In this document: positions 34,957 through 43,594 of the stretch, piece after piece
Position numbering within the stretch: position 1 is the first letter of the stretch
Layout: every line of letters begins with the position of its first letter
The notes under the pieces: model-generated
The model's input: the letters and a program-made list of their open reading frames with translations, nothing else
Databases searched by the model: none
Told to the model about the DNA's origin: nothing
Made by a program: the position numbers and the translations under genes
DNA from: Oceanisphaera profunda
Lineage (GTDB): Bacteria > Pseudomonadota > Gammaproteobacteria > Enterobacterales > Aeromonadaceae
Reading direction: 5' to 3'
DNA: 64,000 nt
NCBI RefSeq assembly: GCF_002157895.1
Contig: NZ_CP021377.1
Coordinates: forward strand, 496,001 to 560,000

Positions 34957-35523
34957 ATGGAGTTGTATATTTGGCGCCACCCTAAGCCGCTGCAGGCGGC
35001 GGGGGTATGTTTGGGGCACACCGATATGGGAGTGGATCAACGCAAATTGCGCCGCTTGGCTAATCACATCCAACGCTTTACCCGCCGTCATGGTCTGCCC
35101 AAAGTTATCTGGGTTAGCCCCTTGCAACGCTCTTTGGATGTAGGGCGCATATTAGCCAAGCGGGGGTTTCGCTGTGAGGTAGCGCCAGCACTGGCGGAGC
35201 TTAATTTTGGTGACTGGGATGGTAAACCTTGGCAGCACATTGCCAAACAAGACATAGACGCTTGGTGTGACAACTTTAGTGCTTATGCGCCGGGCGGCGG
35301 AGAAAATCTACAGCAGTTGTTTGCCAGAGTTGCATCATGGATAACACAGCAAGATAACGCATCACCCAGCACGCACGTGTTGGCGGTGGGTCATGCGGGG
35401 TGGATCAATGCCGCCATTCAGCTGGCAAATAAACGGGGCCTCCCCAAAAGTGCTGCAGACTGGCCCCGTCCTGTGGCGTATCGCCAATTAAGTCAGCTGA
35501 CTATTTCAACAGCTCAACTCTAA
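34957..35523 (+). CDS. cobC: Alpha-ribazole phosphatase-like histidine phosphatase CobC
   Basis: The 188-residue protein is a histidine-phosphatase (phosphoglycerate-mutase-like) enzyme. The catalytic His lies in YIWRHPKP (RHxxP in place of the more common RHG), with CLGHTDMG after it. A second conserved region is [14 protein letters not shown] and the distal His is in VGHAGWINA. Its position after cobT-cobS indicates alpha-ribazole-5-phosphate dephosphorylation in cobalamin lower-ligand synthesis. A repeat fragment separates it from cobS by about 120 bases. Start at ATG 34957 with GCAGGAGCTGTG; its 3' end overlaps the convergent RlpA-like gene by 23 bases. Confidence 0.88.
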   Translation: MELYIWRHPKPLQAAGVCLGHTDMGVDQRKLRRLANHIQRFTRRHGLPKVIWVSPLQRSLDVGRILAKRGFRCEVAPALAELNFGDWDGKPWQHIAKQDIDAWCDNFSAYAPGGGENLQQLFARVASWITQQDNASPSTHVLAVGHAGWINAAIQLANKRGLPKSAADWPRPVAYRQLSQLTISTAQL

Positions 35524-35905
35524 CCTGTGCCACACCGGCGCGGACCATATTAATCTCACGTGCCGCTTGCTCGGACAAGTCAATAATACGCCCCTTGGCA
35601 TAAGGGCCGCGGTCGTTGATGCGCACCACTATGGACTTGTGATTATTAAGGTTGGTTACCCGCACTAAGCTGCCAAATGGCAAGGTGCGGTGGGCGGCGG
35701 TTAAGGCATTTTTATTAAAACGCTCGCCACTGGCGGTTTTACGACCGTGATGGCGCGTCCCGTAATAAGACGCCTTGCCCTGCTGGGCACTCACCACCAC
35801 AGGACCACTCACCGGGGACTGCGGTGCGCTACCACAAGCTTGCAGCACTAAGGTCAGCGTCAGTGGCAATAACAGCCAGCCAAGCTTGCGCAAATTAACG
35901 TTCAT
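35501..35905 (-). CDS. RlpA-like septal ring lipoprotein (DPBB domain)
   Basis: The 134-residue protein has a lipoprotein signal peptide with lipobox LQAC followed by GSAPQSP. The double-psi beta-barrel domain of RlpA is seen: [40 protein letters not shown], then [24 protein letters not shown]. RlpA family members are outer-membrane lytic transglycosylases acting on denuded septal peptidoglycan. This one lacks the C-terminal SPOR domain, so septal targeting by denuded glycan is not expected, as in short RlpA paralogues. Start at 35905 is set by the signal peptide. Confidence 0.88.
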   Translation of the reverse strand: MNVNLRKLGWLLLPLTLTLVLQACGSAPQSPVSGPVVVSAQQGKASYYGTRHHGRKTASGERFNKNALTAAHRTLPFGSLVRVTNLNNHKSIVVRINDRGPYAKGRIIDLSEQAAREINMVRAGVAQVRVELLK

Positions 35906-35960
35906 AGGTTTATCTCTCACTCGGCCCACACCTTCGCCGGTTACTTGGCGAGGAGGTAAC

Positions 35961-36278
35961 TTACTGCTGCTCCAGCCACTCCACTAGGGCGAAAGCTTCG
36001 GCCAAGGTGCGTATGGCCAGCTTGCCTGTGCAACATACGCCTAAATTGGCAGCATAGCGTTTTAGCTCATGATTAAGCTCGAGCAAGGATACTAACTCGG
36101 GTTGACGGTGCCAGTACAGGTCGCCGTCGCTTGCCTGCGACAGAAGATAGACCCAGCCTTCGCTGTCAACTAGCCGACAGCCCGGCCATAACCGCTGGTC
36201 TTCAAGCGCATTAAACTCGGCTACACAGGCATAATCAGCACCTTGTTCACTACTCACTAACGCTGGCCAGTGGATCAT
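35961..36278 (-). CDS. DUF4144-like small protein
   Basis: The protein starting at 36278 ([18 protein letters not shown]) is 105 residues, acidic and without a signal peptide or membrane span. It resembles DUF4144 proteins found in Shewanella-type bacteria (pattern with [15 protein letters not shown], ending in EAFALVEWL). Function is unknown. The longer reading from 36314 adds an unlikely leader. Confidence 0.6.
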   Translation of the reverse strand: MIHWPALVSSEQGADYACVAEFNALEDQRLWPGCRLVDSEGWVYLLSQASDGDLYWHRQPELVSLLELNHELKRYAANLGVCCTGKLAIRTLAEAFALVEWLEQQ

Positions 36279-36317
36279 ATTGGCACTCCGCTTAATAATA
36301 TGGCCGATAAGCAAAAT

Positions 36318-36352
36318 GAGGCCTGACTCTCGATATTCGAGCGTCAGGCCTC
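36318..36352 (-). terminator. Terminator below ccoG
   Basis: The 10-bp stem GAGGCCTGAC (36318-36327) pairs with GTCAGGCCTC (36343-36352). On the minus strand it is followed by ATTTTGC. It lies downstream of ccoG. Confidence 0.65.
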
Positions 36353-36416
36353 TCTTGGTTTCAATACTCAGATGGTTTTAATACTCAAGGCCAGCTTCCA
36401 TAGTAGGTCAATTCCG

Positions 36417-37805
36417 CTAGCGGCTTGGGCTGAAAAATTGGCTATTAGTCTGTACTTGCAGCAGGCCATTACCGGCCACAAACGTAATCGCCTGTATGCT
36501 ATTCTGCAACTGATAAGGATCCGCCGTCAAACTAATAGACAGATTAACGATTTCACCGGCTGGGACCGTCACCTCCTCTGGTCCCGTCCAGCGTAAGGTA
36601 TCCATTCCAGTTACGCGTACCCGATAATCTTGTGGCTGCTGAGTCCGGTTCGACAGCTTAAGAATATAGGTGTTTTCCACCCAGCCCTGCGTGGTTTCAC
36701 GATACAGCTGATTGCGATCCCGCTGCACGTCCAGTGCCATGGGCACGCGGCTGGCGGCGGCATACACCAGTACCACCAACATCAGCAGCAACATAATGCC
36801 ATAGCCGACCAACTTGGGCCGCAACAACCGAGTCTTGCCGCCCTCTAGCTGGCGCTCGCTGGCATAACGGATCAGCCCAGTGGCACTGCCCATCTGACTC
36901 ATGGTCTGATCACAGGCATCGGCGCAAGCCCCGCAGTTGATGCATTCATACTGCAGACCGTCTCGAATATCGATGCCGGTGGGGCACACTTGTACACACA
37001 AATTGCAGTCTATACAGTCGCCGAGTCCCAGTGCTGCGGCATCTGTGTTACGCGCACGTGGACCACGACGCTCTCCGCGCTTGGCATCATAACTCACGCT
37101 ATAGGTGTCTTTGTCGAACATCGCCGACTGAAAGCGAGAATAAGGGCACATATGAGTACACATTATAGCCCGCATCCAACCCGCGTTGAGATAGGTACAA
37201 AGCGCAAAAAACACCACCCAGAAGCTCGACAGCAGGCCGGCAGAAAACTGTACTAAATCGGTGGCCAACGCGGCAGCAGGTACAAAATAGGCGACGAAAG
37301 TAAAACCACTCAACAAGGAGATCAGCAGCCAGATCAGGTGTTTGCCGCCAGTGCGCCACAACTTATTCAGGCTCCAAGGCGCCTTGTGTAATTGACGGCG
37401 CTTATTGGCACTACCCTCTAATTTCTCTTCTACCCAGATGAACCAAAAGGTCCACACCGTTTGTGGACATAGATAACCGCACCAGACTCGCCCCAAAAAG
37501 ACGGTAACAAGAAACAGGCCAAAGGCGGACACCATCAGAAATAAAGCCAGTAATGTCAGATCCTGAGGCCAGATTGTAATGCCGAAAAGATGAAAACGTT
37601 GTTGTTCTAGATCCAGCAGCAAGGCTTGCTGCCCGTTCCAACGCAACCAGGGCCCCACGAAAAAAATCAGCATCAGTGCCCACCCTATAAACTGGCGTAT
37701 CTTTTGCCAACGTCCCCGCTGAGCACGCACGTAAACATGGCCCTGATCTATGGGTCTGGGTTCGGTACAGACGCTAACGTCAATTTGGGAAGAATATTTT
37801 TCCAT
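36417..37805 (-). CDS. ccoG: Cytochrome c oxidase accessory protein CcoG (RdxA/FixG family)
   Basis: CcoG (462 residues) is a membrane iron-sulfur protein implicated in copper handling for cbb3 oxidase assembly. Seen: several membrane spans in the N-terminal half, the VWCGYLCPQTVWT region, two ferredoxin motifs CIDCNLCVQVCPTG and CINCGACADACD, and a C-terminal immunoglobulin-like domain with conserved Cys-poor strands. No ccoNOPQ genes are in the window. The start at 37805 (MEKYSSQIDVSVC) is preferred to the 37904 reading, which adds about 33 residues. It is preceded upstream by a 13-bp direct repeat pair. Confidence 0.88.
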   Translation of the reverse strand: MEKYSSQIDVSVCTEPRPIDQGHVYVRAQRGRWQKIRQFIGWALMLIFFVGPWLRWNGQQALLLDLEQQRFHLFGITIWPQDLTLLALFLMVSAFGLFLVTVFLGRVWCGYLCPQTVWTFWFIWVEEKLEGSANKRRQLHKAPWSLNKLWRTGGKHLIWLLISLLSGFTFVAYFVPAAALATDLVQFSAGLLSSFWVVFFALCTYLNAGWMRAIMCTHMCPYSRFQSAMFDKDTYSVSYDAKRGERRGPRARNTDAAALGLGDCIDCNLCVQVCPTGIDIRDGLQYECINCGACADACDQTMSQMGSATGLIRYASERQLEGGKTRLLRPKLVGYGIMLLLMLVVLVYAAASRVPMALDVQRDRNQLYRETTQGWVENTYILKLSNRTQQPQDYRVRVTGMDTLRWTGPEEVTVPAGEIVNLSISLTADPYQLQNSIQAITFVAGNGLLQVQTNSQFFSPSR

Positions 37806-37922
37806 AAGGCTCACACTGTTTGTTATGAGAAAAGCCAGCCAATACCGAGCGGCACCAGCTACGGCAACCCACGTAGTAGAGCATGGCTGGCCTGAGCGAA
37901 ACATAAACAGTTGTGAGTAAAT

Positions 37923-37965
37923 AAACTATAACAGTGCTATTAAATGAGTCAGAAACTATAACAGT
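37923..37965. promoter_or_regulatory. Pair of 13-bp direct repeats upstream of ccoG
   Basis: AAACTATAACAGT occurs exactly at 37923-37935 and 37953-37965, a 30-base period (about three helical turns). It lies in the ~190-base gap between ccoG and the end of the MocR-type regulator gene. MocR/GntR regulators such as GabR and PdxR bind direct repeats, so a role as operator is possible but unproven. Confidence 0.45.
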
Positions 37966-37995
37966 ATGGCCCTCTGAACGCTCAAGCTTGATTGC

Positions 37996-39414
37996 TCAAA
38001 CTAGCGCTAGTTGTCCGTCAATCAGCGTCGCCAACTGTTTAATGGCTGCTTCACTAACAGTATTCCAAGGCAGTGAGACATTGAGCCGAAAACAGTGCCG
38101 ATATTGCTCGCCGGCGGCAAACATGCGCCCAGGCGCGATAGTGATACCCGCCTTCAGCGCCCGCCAATACAGCTCGGTCGCGCAACAGTCTGTCGGCAGC
38201 TCCAACCACAAAAAATAGCTGCCTTCGGCATAATGCACTCGCACCACATCGGGAAATTCCCGCTTGATAGCCCGATAAAAAATATGTTTGCGCTGCTCTA
38301 GGGTCCGGCGCAGAGTATGCAGATGCTTGTCGTAATGATGCGCAGACAGATAATCAGCCAGCGCCAATTGCATGGGCGTACTGGTCGACAAGGTGCTCAT
38401 CAACTGCAACCGTTGAATAGCCTGCGCTTGTTGCCCCGCCGCTACCCAACCAATGCGAAAGCCGGTGGCCAGTGTCTTGGAAAAAGAACCACAGTGCAGT
38501 ACTTGGCCTGTATTATCCCACGCCTTGACAGGCAACGGCGTCACTAAACCGGCATACAGCTCACCATAGACATCATCTTCAATCAGGCTCACGCCGTGCT
38601 CGGTCAACAGAGCTAGCAGTTGCTGTTTGTGCGCCGTTGACATGCTGGCGCCCAACGGGTTCTGGCAATGACTCATCAGCCAGCAGGCCTTGATGGGATA
38701 TTGCTGTAATGCTTGAGCCAGCGCATCTAAGTCCATGCCGCGCTGTGGATCCGTCGCCACCGCCACTGTTTTTAGATGGTGGCGCTCTATCGCTTGCAGC
38801 GCACCGTAAAAAGCCGGTGACTCCACTACTACCCAGTCACCGGGTTGGGTTAGCGCTTGCAGACTAAGATTAAGCGCCTCCAGTGCGCCAGAGGTGATCA
38901 CGATTTCATCAGGCGAAATCTCCATGCCCTTAGCGGCATAACGCTGGGCAATACTGCGGCGCAAATCGGCACAGCCTGGCGGCAGACTGACGTCAGTATT
39001 GGCAGATGACAACTGGCGAGCCACGCGGATCAGGGAGCGAGACAGTTGATGTTGTGGAAACAGCGAGGGATCAGGAAAGGCAGAGCCTAGCGCCACACAA
39101 TCGGAATTATTACCCGCCTGCAGTACGTTGAAGATAAAAGCGTTGATATCGACCGTTTCTGCCGGCTGAAGTGGCTGTAGTGGTAATGAGTAATGAGCCG
39201 CCTGCAAAACAGGCACGACAAAATAGCCAGATTGGGGCCGAGAGCGCACCCAACCTTGGCTTTCAAGCAACTGATAAGCGTTGAACACCGTCATTAGGCT
39301 CAGCCCAGAACGGCGTACCGTTTCACGCAGCGAGGGCAACTTGTCGCCTGCCTGCCAAACACCGCTGCTGATCTGCTCCTGAAGCTGCAGTGCCAGCTGC
39401 TCATAGCGGCTCAT
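37996..39414 (-). CDS. MocR/PdxR-type transcriptional regulator with aminotransferase domain
   Basis: The 472-residue protein combines an N-terminal GntR-type winged-helix DNA-binding domain (about residues 1-70: LPSLRETVRRSGLSLMTVFNAYQLLESQGWV) with a fold-type-I aminotransferase-like domain. The PLP-binding Lys lies in HCGSFSKTLATGFRIGW, and SHCQNPLGASMS is a cofactor-contact segment. Such regulators sense PLP or amines. Its target is unknown. Start chosen at ATG 39414, which overlaps the stop of the thioesterase gene as ATGA; the longer reading starts inside that gene. Confidence 0.92.
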   Translation of the reverse strand: MSRYEQLALQLQEQISSGVWQAGDKLPSLRETVRRSGLSLMTVFNAYQLLESQGWVRSRPQSGYFVVPVLQAAHYSLPLQPLQPAETVDINAFIFNVLQAGNNSDCVALGSAFPDPSLFPQHQLSRSLIRVARQLSSANTDVSLPPGCADLRRSIAQRYAAKGMEISPDEIVITSGALEALNLSLQALTQPGDWVVVESPAFYGALQAIERHHLKTVAVATDPQRGMDLDALAQALQQYPIKACWLMSHCQNPLGASMSTAHKQQLLALLTEHGVSLIEDDVYGELYAGLVTPLPVKAWDNTGQVLHCGSFSKTLATGFRIGWVAAGQQAQAIQRLQLMSTLSTSTPMQLALADYLSAHHYDKHLHTLRRTLEQRKHIFYRAIKREFPDVVRVHYAEGSYFLWLELPTDCCATELYWRALKAGITIAPGRMFAAGEQYRHCFRLNVSLPWNTVSEAAIKQLATLIDGQLALV

Positions 39415-39986
39415 AACGGTAAGTGCATCACTCCCGGATAGCAGCAATTTTCGCCTTCCAGCTCGACCATGGCTTGGCCAATCTTGAGTGCTGCGCCAAT
39501 ATCGTCAATCTCTTGCTGGTGGGCGCGACGTAATTTTTTACGTAACTTACCCATCACAAAACGGCGAATTTCATCTTCATCTTCCAATAACAGCCCCGCA
39601 ACCTTAACCGGTTTACGGGTTTCTTCATTCAAGGCCACCATAGTGAAATAAGAGGTATTGGTATGCTTTACCGTACCTTCACGAAAGTTTTCTGATTCAA
39701 CTTTAATGCCCACTTCCATCGAGCTGCTGCCAACGTAATTGACGGAGGCGTACAACGTCAGTAAGTCGCCCACTTCTACTGGGTTCATAAAGTCAACCGA
39801 GTCCACTGAGGCCGTCACACTATAGCCTTTGCAATGGGAAGCGGCACAGGTATAGGCAATTTTATCCATTAGGCTCAAAATTACGCCGCCGTGTACCTTG
39901 CCACCAAAGTTGGCATAAGACGGCACCATCAACTCTTTGAGGATCACCTGTGAGGCTTTAACTGTTCTAAATCCCGCATCGCTCAT
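39411..39986 (-). CDS. Acyl-CoA thioesterase, hotdog fold (YciA/BACH-like)
   Basis: This 191-residue cytoplasmic hotdog-domain thioesterase shows FGGKVHGGVILSLMDKIAYTCA with the catalytic-region Asp, SVDSVDFMNPVEVGDLLTLYASVNYVGSSSMEV, and family-typical NTSYFTMVALNEETRKPV. It hydrolyses acyl-CoA. It shares a 4-base stop/start overlap with the regulator gene, implying a two-gene operon; why they are linked is unclear. The start is supported by TTAGGTGAAGTA. Confidence 0.92.
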   Translation of the reverse strand: MSDAGFRTVKASQVILKELMVPSYANFGGKVHGGVILSLMDKIAYTCAASHCKGYSVTASVDSVDFMNPVEVGDLLTLYASVNYVGSSSMEVGIKVESENFREGTVKHTNTSYFTMVALNEETRKPVKVAGLLLEDEDEIRRFVMGKLRKKLRRAHQQEIDDIGAALKIGQAMVELEGENCCYPGVMHLPL

Positions 39987-40433
39987 TACTTCACCTAATC
40001 ATTAGCTTAAAATACAATATGTTATGGCTACTTAAGTCGGCGCTTTGCCGGGCAACGCACCTATAATGCGTGAGCACAGCGAGCATCCTAACCCAATTAC
40101 CAGTAGAAACGACTGAATATTTTGCAATTTGCGGCACAGATCAATGCTTTTTCTTAAGCCTAAGGGCGCTGAGGATTGAGACATTCAGTAAACGCGCCCT
40201 GCCACTTTATGTAAGATTTCCCTCCGTTTATCCGCTGAACTGACTTGAAAATATTTCAGGTGTTTATTGGCGATAAAGGTATTCTTGGTTCACTCTTAAA
40301 CCGTTCGCGGTGCACTTAAGGTGCGCAGAACTGTATACATGAGCACTAGTGTCAGTAAGGCACCAGTAGTTCCCTACATCCATAATAGATCTCCAATTTT
40401 GTGTTGTTTTGTGTACCTTGAGGAGCAGACACC
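39987..40433. other. Intergenic region upstream of the PepSY-like gene
   Basis: About 450 bases without a convincing ORF, RNA gene or terminator. It holds the promoters of the thioesterase (minus) and the PepSY-like protein (plus). A short inverted motif, GTGCACTTAAGGTGC near 40312-40326, is too weak to name. Confidence 0.4.
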
Positions 40434-41180
40434 ATGAAAACCGTTAACAGCCATAAACCACTTTTACTCTCCGCCATCATCACCGCACTGACTATGTCTT
40501 ACGCTAACATCAGCATAGCGGCAGATACCGATCCTAAAGAACATGTCTGGCAAGATCGTATGGGGCTAGAAAACTACGATCGGCAAAGGGACGCTTTAGA
40601 AAAAGATTTAACGGGTTCAGATACGGTCGAACAGTTGCGCAGCCGATTACAAAAGGCCGGCTATCGTCTCACCGCCATCAACCAAGAGTCTGACAGCGAC
40701 ATCGAATATGAAGTGGTTAAAGGCGATCATACGTTTGAAGTGAAGTCTGAAGTCTCCGACGGCAAGCTAAAAGATCTAGCAGTAACCAATAACATCTGGC
40801 GGGCGGACACCACCAAGCGCGCCTTAAAAGATGCGGATTACGATGCCAGTGATGTGACTTACGATAAAGAAAATCCTGGCCGTTACAGCGATGCGCAGTT
40901 CGCTGACACCTGGGCACAAGAAAAAGACGCGTTGGCGGCAGCCATGCCAGCGGGTAAAAAGTTTGACGACTATAAAAAGATACTCGAAGACAAGGGGTAT
41001 CAAATCACCTCTATTAATGATGCAGACGACGATGAGGTAGAGTTTGAAATCGTTAAAGGCGATCACAGCTTTGAAGTTAATCTTGAGCGTGATGATGACA
41101 CTAAGGTAGTGGAGGAAGTCGAGATCAGTAACAATATTTGGCACTCAGAGGAAACTGAAAAAGCCCTTGGGGAAGATTAA
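40434..41180 (+). CDS. Periplasmic protein with two PepSY-like repeats
   Basis: The 248-residue protein has a signal peptide (LLLSAIITALTMSYANISIA-A). The mature part contains two copies of the same domain, about residues 60-125 and 160-235: in each, a helical part is followed by KGYQITSIN- or AGYRLTAIN-type text, an acidic D/E patch, then EFEIVKGDHSFEV and ISNNIWHSEETEKAL (or VTNNIWRADTTKRAL). This resembles the PepSY fold but is strongly acidic. The small protein at 91-450 carries one such unit. Function unknown. A good ribosome site (GAGGAGCAGACACC) precedes it and a terminator follows. Confidence 0.8.
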   Translation: MKTVNSHKPLLLSAIITALTMSYANISIAADTDPKEHVWQDRMGLENYDRQRDALEKDLTGSDTVEQLRSRLQKAGYRLTAINQESDSDIEYEVVKGDHTFEVKSEVSDGKLKDLAVTNNIWRADTTKRALKDADYDASDVTYDKENPGRYSDAQFADTWAQEKDALAAAMPAGKKFDDYKKILEDKGYQITSINDADDDEVEFEIVKGDHSFEVNLERDDDTKVVEEVEISNNIWHSEETEKALGED

Positions 41181-41203
41181 TCTAAGATTGAATAACTTCC
41201 GAC

Positions 41204-41232
41204 CAGCGGCGCCTACAGAGGCGCCGTTTTTA
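41204..41232 (+). terminator. Rho-independent terminator
   Basis: CGGCGCC (41207-41213) pairs with GGCGCCG (41220-41226), followed by TTTTT, immediately below the two-repeat PepSY-like gene. Confidence 0.85.
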
Positions 41233-41391
41233 TGCCTCTCAATTTTCACTTTACTGTCCCACGCTACATAAGTCGGTCTTTGGTCTACATAAATTAAGCC
41301 TCTTGCCTTAGCTCCATGCTTAGCGTCCAATGGTTAAATGCTTAAGCTCCACTCTTCAAGCCTAAACTTTCTAAACAATAAAGGACCCGAC

Positions 41392-41673
41392 ATGCACATA
41401 GACAAAGCAAAAAAACGCATCGCCAAACAGGTTAAAAAAGGCTTTAAAGGCTACCCACAAATTACCTTGGAGTATTTTGGTGCCAGTGCCGATTGTGCGA
41501 CCGAAGTAGCAATCCGCTTTACTCAAGAGCTGGGCGCCGCAGAGCAAGAACAACGCTTTGCCAGCCAAGCAGATGTGCGAGAAGACGAAGTAATCCAATC
41601 GGCATTAGTTAAAATTATCGAACGCGCGGATGCCAGCTCGGTGATGGAAATTGAAGGCGTGTCGCCGCTCTAG
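41392..41673 (+). CDS. Conserved 93-residue cytoplasmic protein of unknown function
   Basis: From ATG 41392 the protein begins MHIDKAKKRIAKQVKKGFKGY with no signal peptide. From memory, similar proteins exist in other gammaproteobacteria (including Pseudomonas), with the same KKGFKGYP and ITLEYFG patterns and an ending in ALVKIIERADA. No function is known to me. A ribosome site (AAAGGACCCGAC) supports this start; the 41338 alternative adds 18 unconserved residues. It precedes the PerM-like gene by about 190 bases. Confidence 0.7.
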   Translation: MHIDKAKKRIAKQVKKGFKGYPQITLEYFGASADCATEVAIRFTQELGAAEQEQRFASQADVREDEVIQSALVKIIERADASSVMEIEGVSPL

Positions 41674-41864
41674 CTTGAGCTTGATTTAGATAAAGCTAGG
41701 GCCGGTCTAAGAACTCAATCGCCAAGTAGCGCTAGCAAGTAGTAATCAATGCGCCATCGATAATAATAATTACGTCATAATCGCTCGCCTTAGGGCGTGA
41801 GTGCTGAGCAAAGATTGATAAGCAGGGTTACACTGATAACACTTTCTCAGCGGATGGAACCTTT

Positions 41865-43004
41865 ATGATAGAACCGCAGGACGCCGAATTTAGCCGTCGT
41901 AAAACCGATCAACCGCAGTTAATTGATGCCTTTAATGCGAGCAACGCCTCACTTATTATTTTGGCTACGTTAGCGAGCATCTTTTTTATCGATTGGGCAC
42001 AAGCCGTCCTCTTGCCCTTGATAGTAGCGGTGTTTATTAGCTATGCGCTGGACCCGCTGCTCTCTCCCTTTGATAAGCTCAACATTCCGCGTCCGCTCAG
42101 TGCCGCCGTGGTGGTGGCTCTACTGCTAACGCTCATCGTTAGCGCCAGCATTCCGCTGCAACGCGAAGCCGTGGCCATGCTCGATAAAATCCCCATCGCG
42201 ATTAGCAAGCTGCAAAAAACCGCGGCTCGCGCCCCCGTTAAAGAAGCCAGCATCATAGAAAAGGCTCAAGAAGCAGCCAAGAAAATTGAAGATAGCACCA
42301 GCGAGAAAAAAGTTCGCACCCCAGGTGTAACTTCAGTGCGCATCGTCGAAAAACCTTTTAACGTGCAAGCTTATATTATGGATGGCGCCTCGGCGGCGCT
42401 GGTCATGATTTCACAAGCCTTTTCCGTACTGTTGTTGGTCTATTTTTTATTAGCGGTCGGTAAGCTGTATCGGCGCAAGGTGATCCGCATTTCAGGCCCA
42501 TCGTTTGAGCGGATGCGTAAAGCCGCCCATATCATGGAAGATTTTCACCATCAGGTGCGCCGGTTTTTATTTGTGATGTTATTAAGCTCGGTATTCGTGG
42601 GCGGTGTAACCTGGTTGGCGTTTTGGTTACTGGGCGTAGAACAAGCCGGCCTCTGGGGGGTAATGGCAGGCGTGGCCAGTGGTATTCCTTATCTGGGACC
42701 GTTACTCATTTTTATTGGCACCGCTATTGCCGCTTTTTTGCAATTTGGTACCTTAGACATGGCCTTTATGGTGGCGGGCACTTCTTTGGCAATAACCAGC
42801 ATTCAAGGTAACTTGCTCACCCCTTGGTTAACCAGTCATTTGTCGAGCTTAAATACGGTGGCGGTGTTTGTAGGCTTACTATTCTGGGGTTGGATTTGGG
42901 GCCCAGTGGGGCTTATTATTGCCACGCCTTTGTTGATGGTTATTAAGTCACTCTGTGATCACGTAACCAACTTACGTCCGCTCGGAGAGTTACTGGGCAA
43001 GTAG
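41865..43004 (+). CDS. AI-2E/PerM family transporter
   Basis: The 379-residue protein belongs to the AI-2E transporter (formerly UPF0118/PerM) family. About seven or eight membrane spans are visible, with the conserved FISYALDPLLSPFDKLNIPRPLSA at the first part. A hydrophilic coiled insertion (about residues 112-165) precedes the second half, which contains IPYLGPLLIFIGTAIAAF and GNLLTPWLTSHLSSLNTVAVFVGLLFWGWIWGPVGLIIATPLL. Substrates in this family are disputed, so autoinducer export is not inferred. It starts with a ribosome site in GGATGGAACCTTT. Confidence 0.9.
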   Translation: MIEPQDAEFSRRKTDQPQLIDAFNASNASLIILATLASIFFIDWAQAVLLPLIVAVFISYALDPLLSPFDKLNIPRPLSAAVVVALLLTLIVSASIPLQREAVAMLDKIPIAISKLQKTAARAPVKEASIIEKAQEAAKKIEDSTSEKKVRTPGVTSVRIVEKPFNVQAYIMDGASAALVMISQAFSVLLLVYFLLAVGKLYRRKVIRISGPSFERMRKAAHIMEDFHHQVRRFLFVMLLSSVFVGGVTWLAFWLLGVEQAGLWGVMAGVASGIPYLGPLLIFIGTAIAAFLQFGTLDMAFMVAGTSLAITSIQGNLLTPWLTSHLSSLNTVAVFVGLLFWGWIWGPVGLIIATPLLMVIKSLCDHVTNLRPLGELLGK

Positions 43005-43124
43005 CATAACGAGTGGGTCTGCAGTTGATGATGCGCCACAAACAAGGGGGAATTCTCGTGGCTAAATGTTCATCTAAAACGGTCACCTATAATAAGAACA
43101 GCTTAATGATTTAAGGAGCAGACC

Positions 43125-43391
43125 ATGGCAGTGGGTTGGGCGAAAGATGGCGCCGTGCAAGAACAAATTGATGCCAGTGTGGCAGACGCGGTAAAAGAGG
43201 CCCGCAGTCAGCTTAAAGTAGGTGACAGCCTCAGCCACTGCGAAGAGTGTGATGCGTCTATCCCTGAAGCACGCCGCCAAGCTGTGCCCGGCGTGCGCTT
43301 ATGCATCAACTGCCAAGCAGACCAAGAGAAACAGGGTCAAGATGTTAGCAACATTAACCGCCGCGCCAGTAAAGACAGCCAGTTAAGGTAA
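43125..43391 (+). CDS. DksA/TraR-type C4 zinc-finger protein (YbiI-like)
   Basis: The 88-residue protein has the C4 zinc finger SHCEECDASIPEARRQAVPG followed by RLCINCQ, and a short N-terminal helical segment. It is much shorter than DksA itself and lacks the long coiled-coil, so it resembles YbiI/TraR-type proteins. These may bind RNA polymerase, but this is not established for short members. An excellent ribosome site (AAGGAGCAGACC) precedes it. Confidence 0.88.
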   Translation: MAVGWAKDGAVQEQIDASVADAVKEARSQLKVGDSLSHCEECDASIPEARRQAVPGVRLCINCQADQEKQGQDVSNINRRASKDSQLR

Positions 43392-43594
43392 GCTTAAGCA
43401 TCCGCTGCACAGGCTGAGCGGCTTCGTCCCTTCATCAAGCTACCAAACAGCCGCCTGCTATTTTAATGAAAATCCCCCACTTTCTTACTGCCACCGCGCT
43501 AAGCAATACTTGTGCGCAAAATTCTTATACAATAGCAGCCATTTTATGATGCTTTTTATCGTTAACTTTTAATCTTTCACCTTGGAGCAGCAAC

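Noticed and set aside
41865-43004. Quorum-sensing (AI-2) exporter
   Set aside because: The family name is historical. Nothing in the context points to signalling, so a substrate is not assigned.
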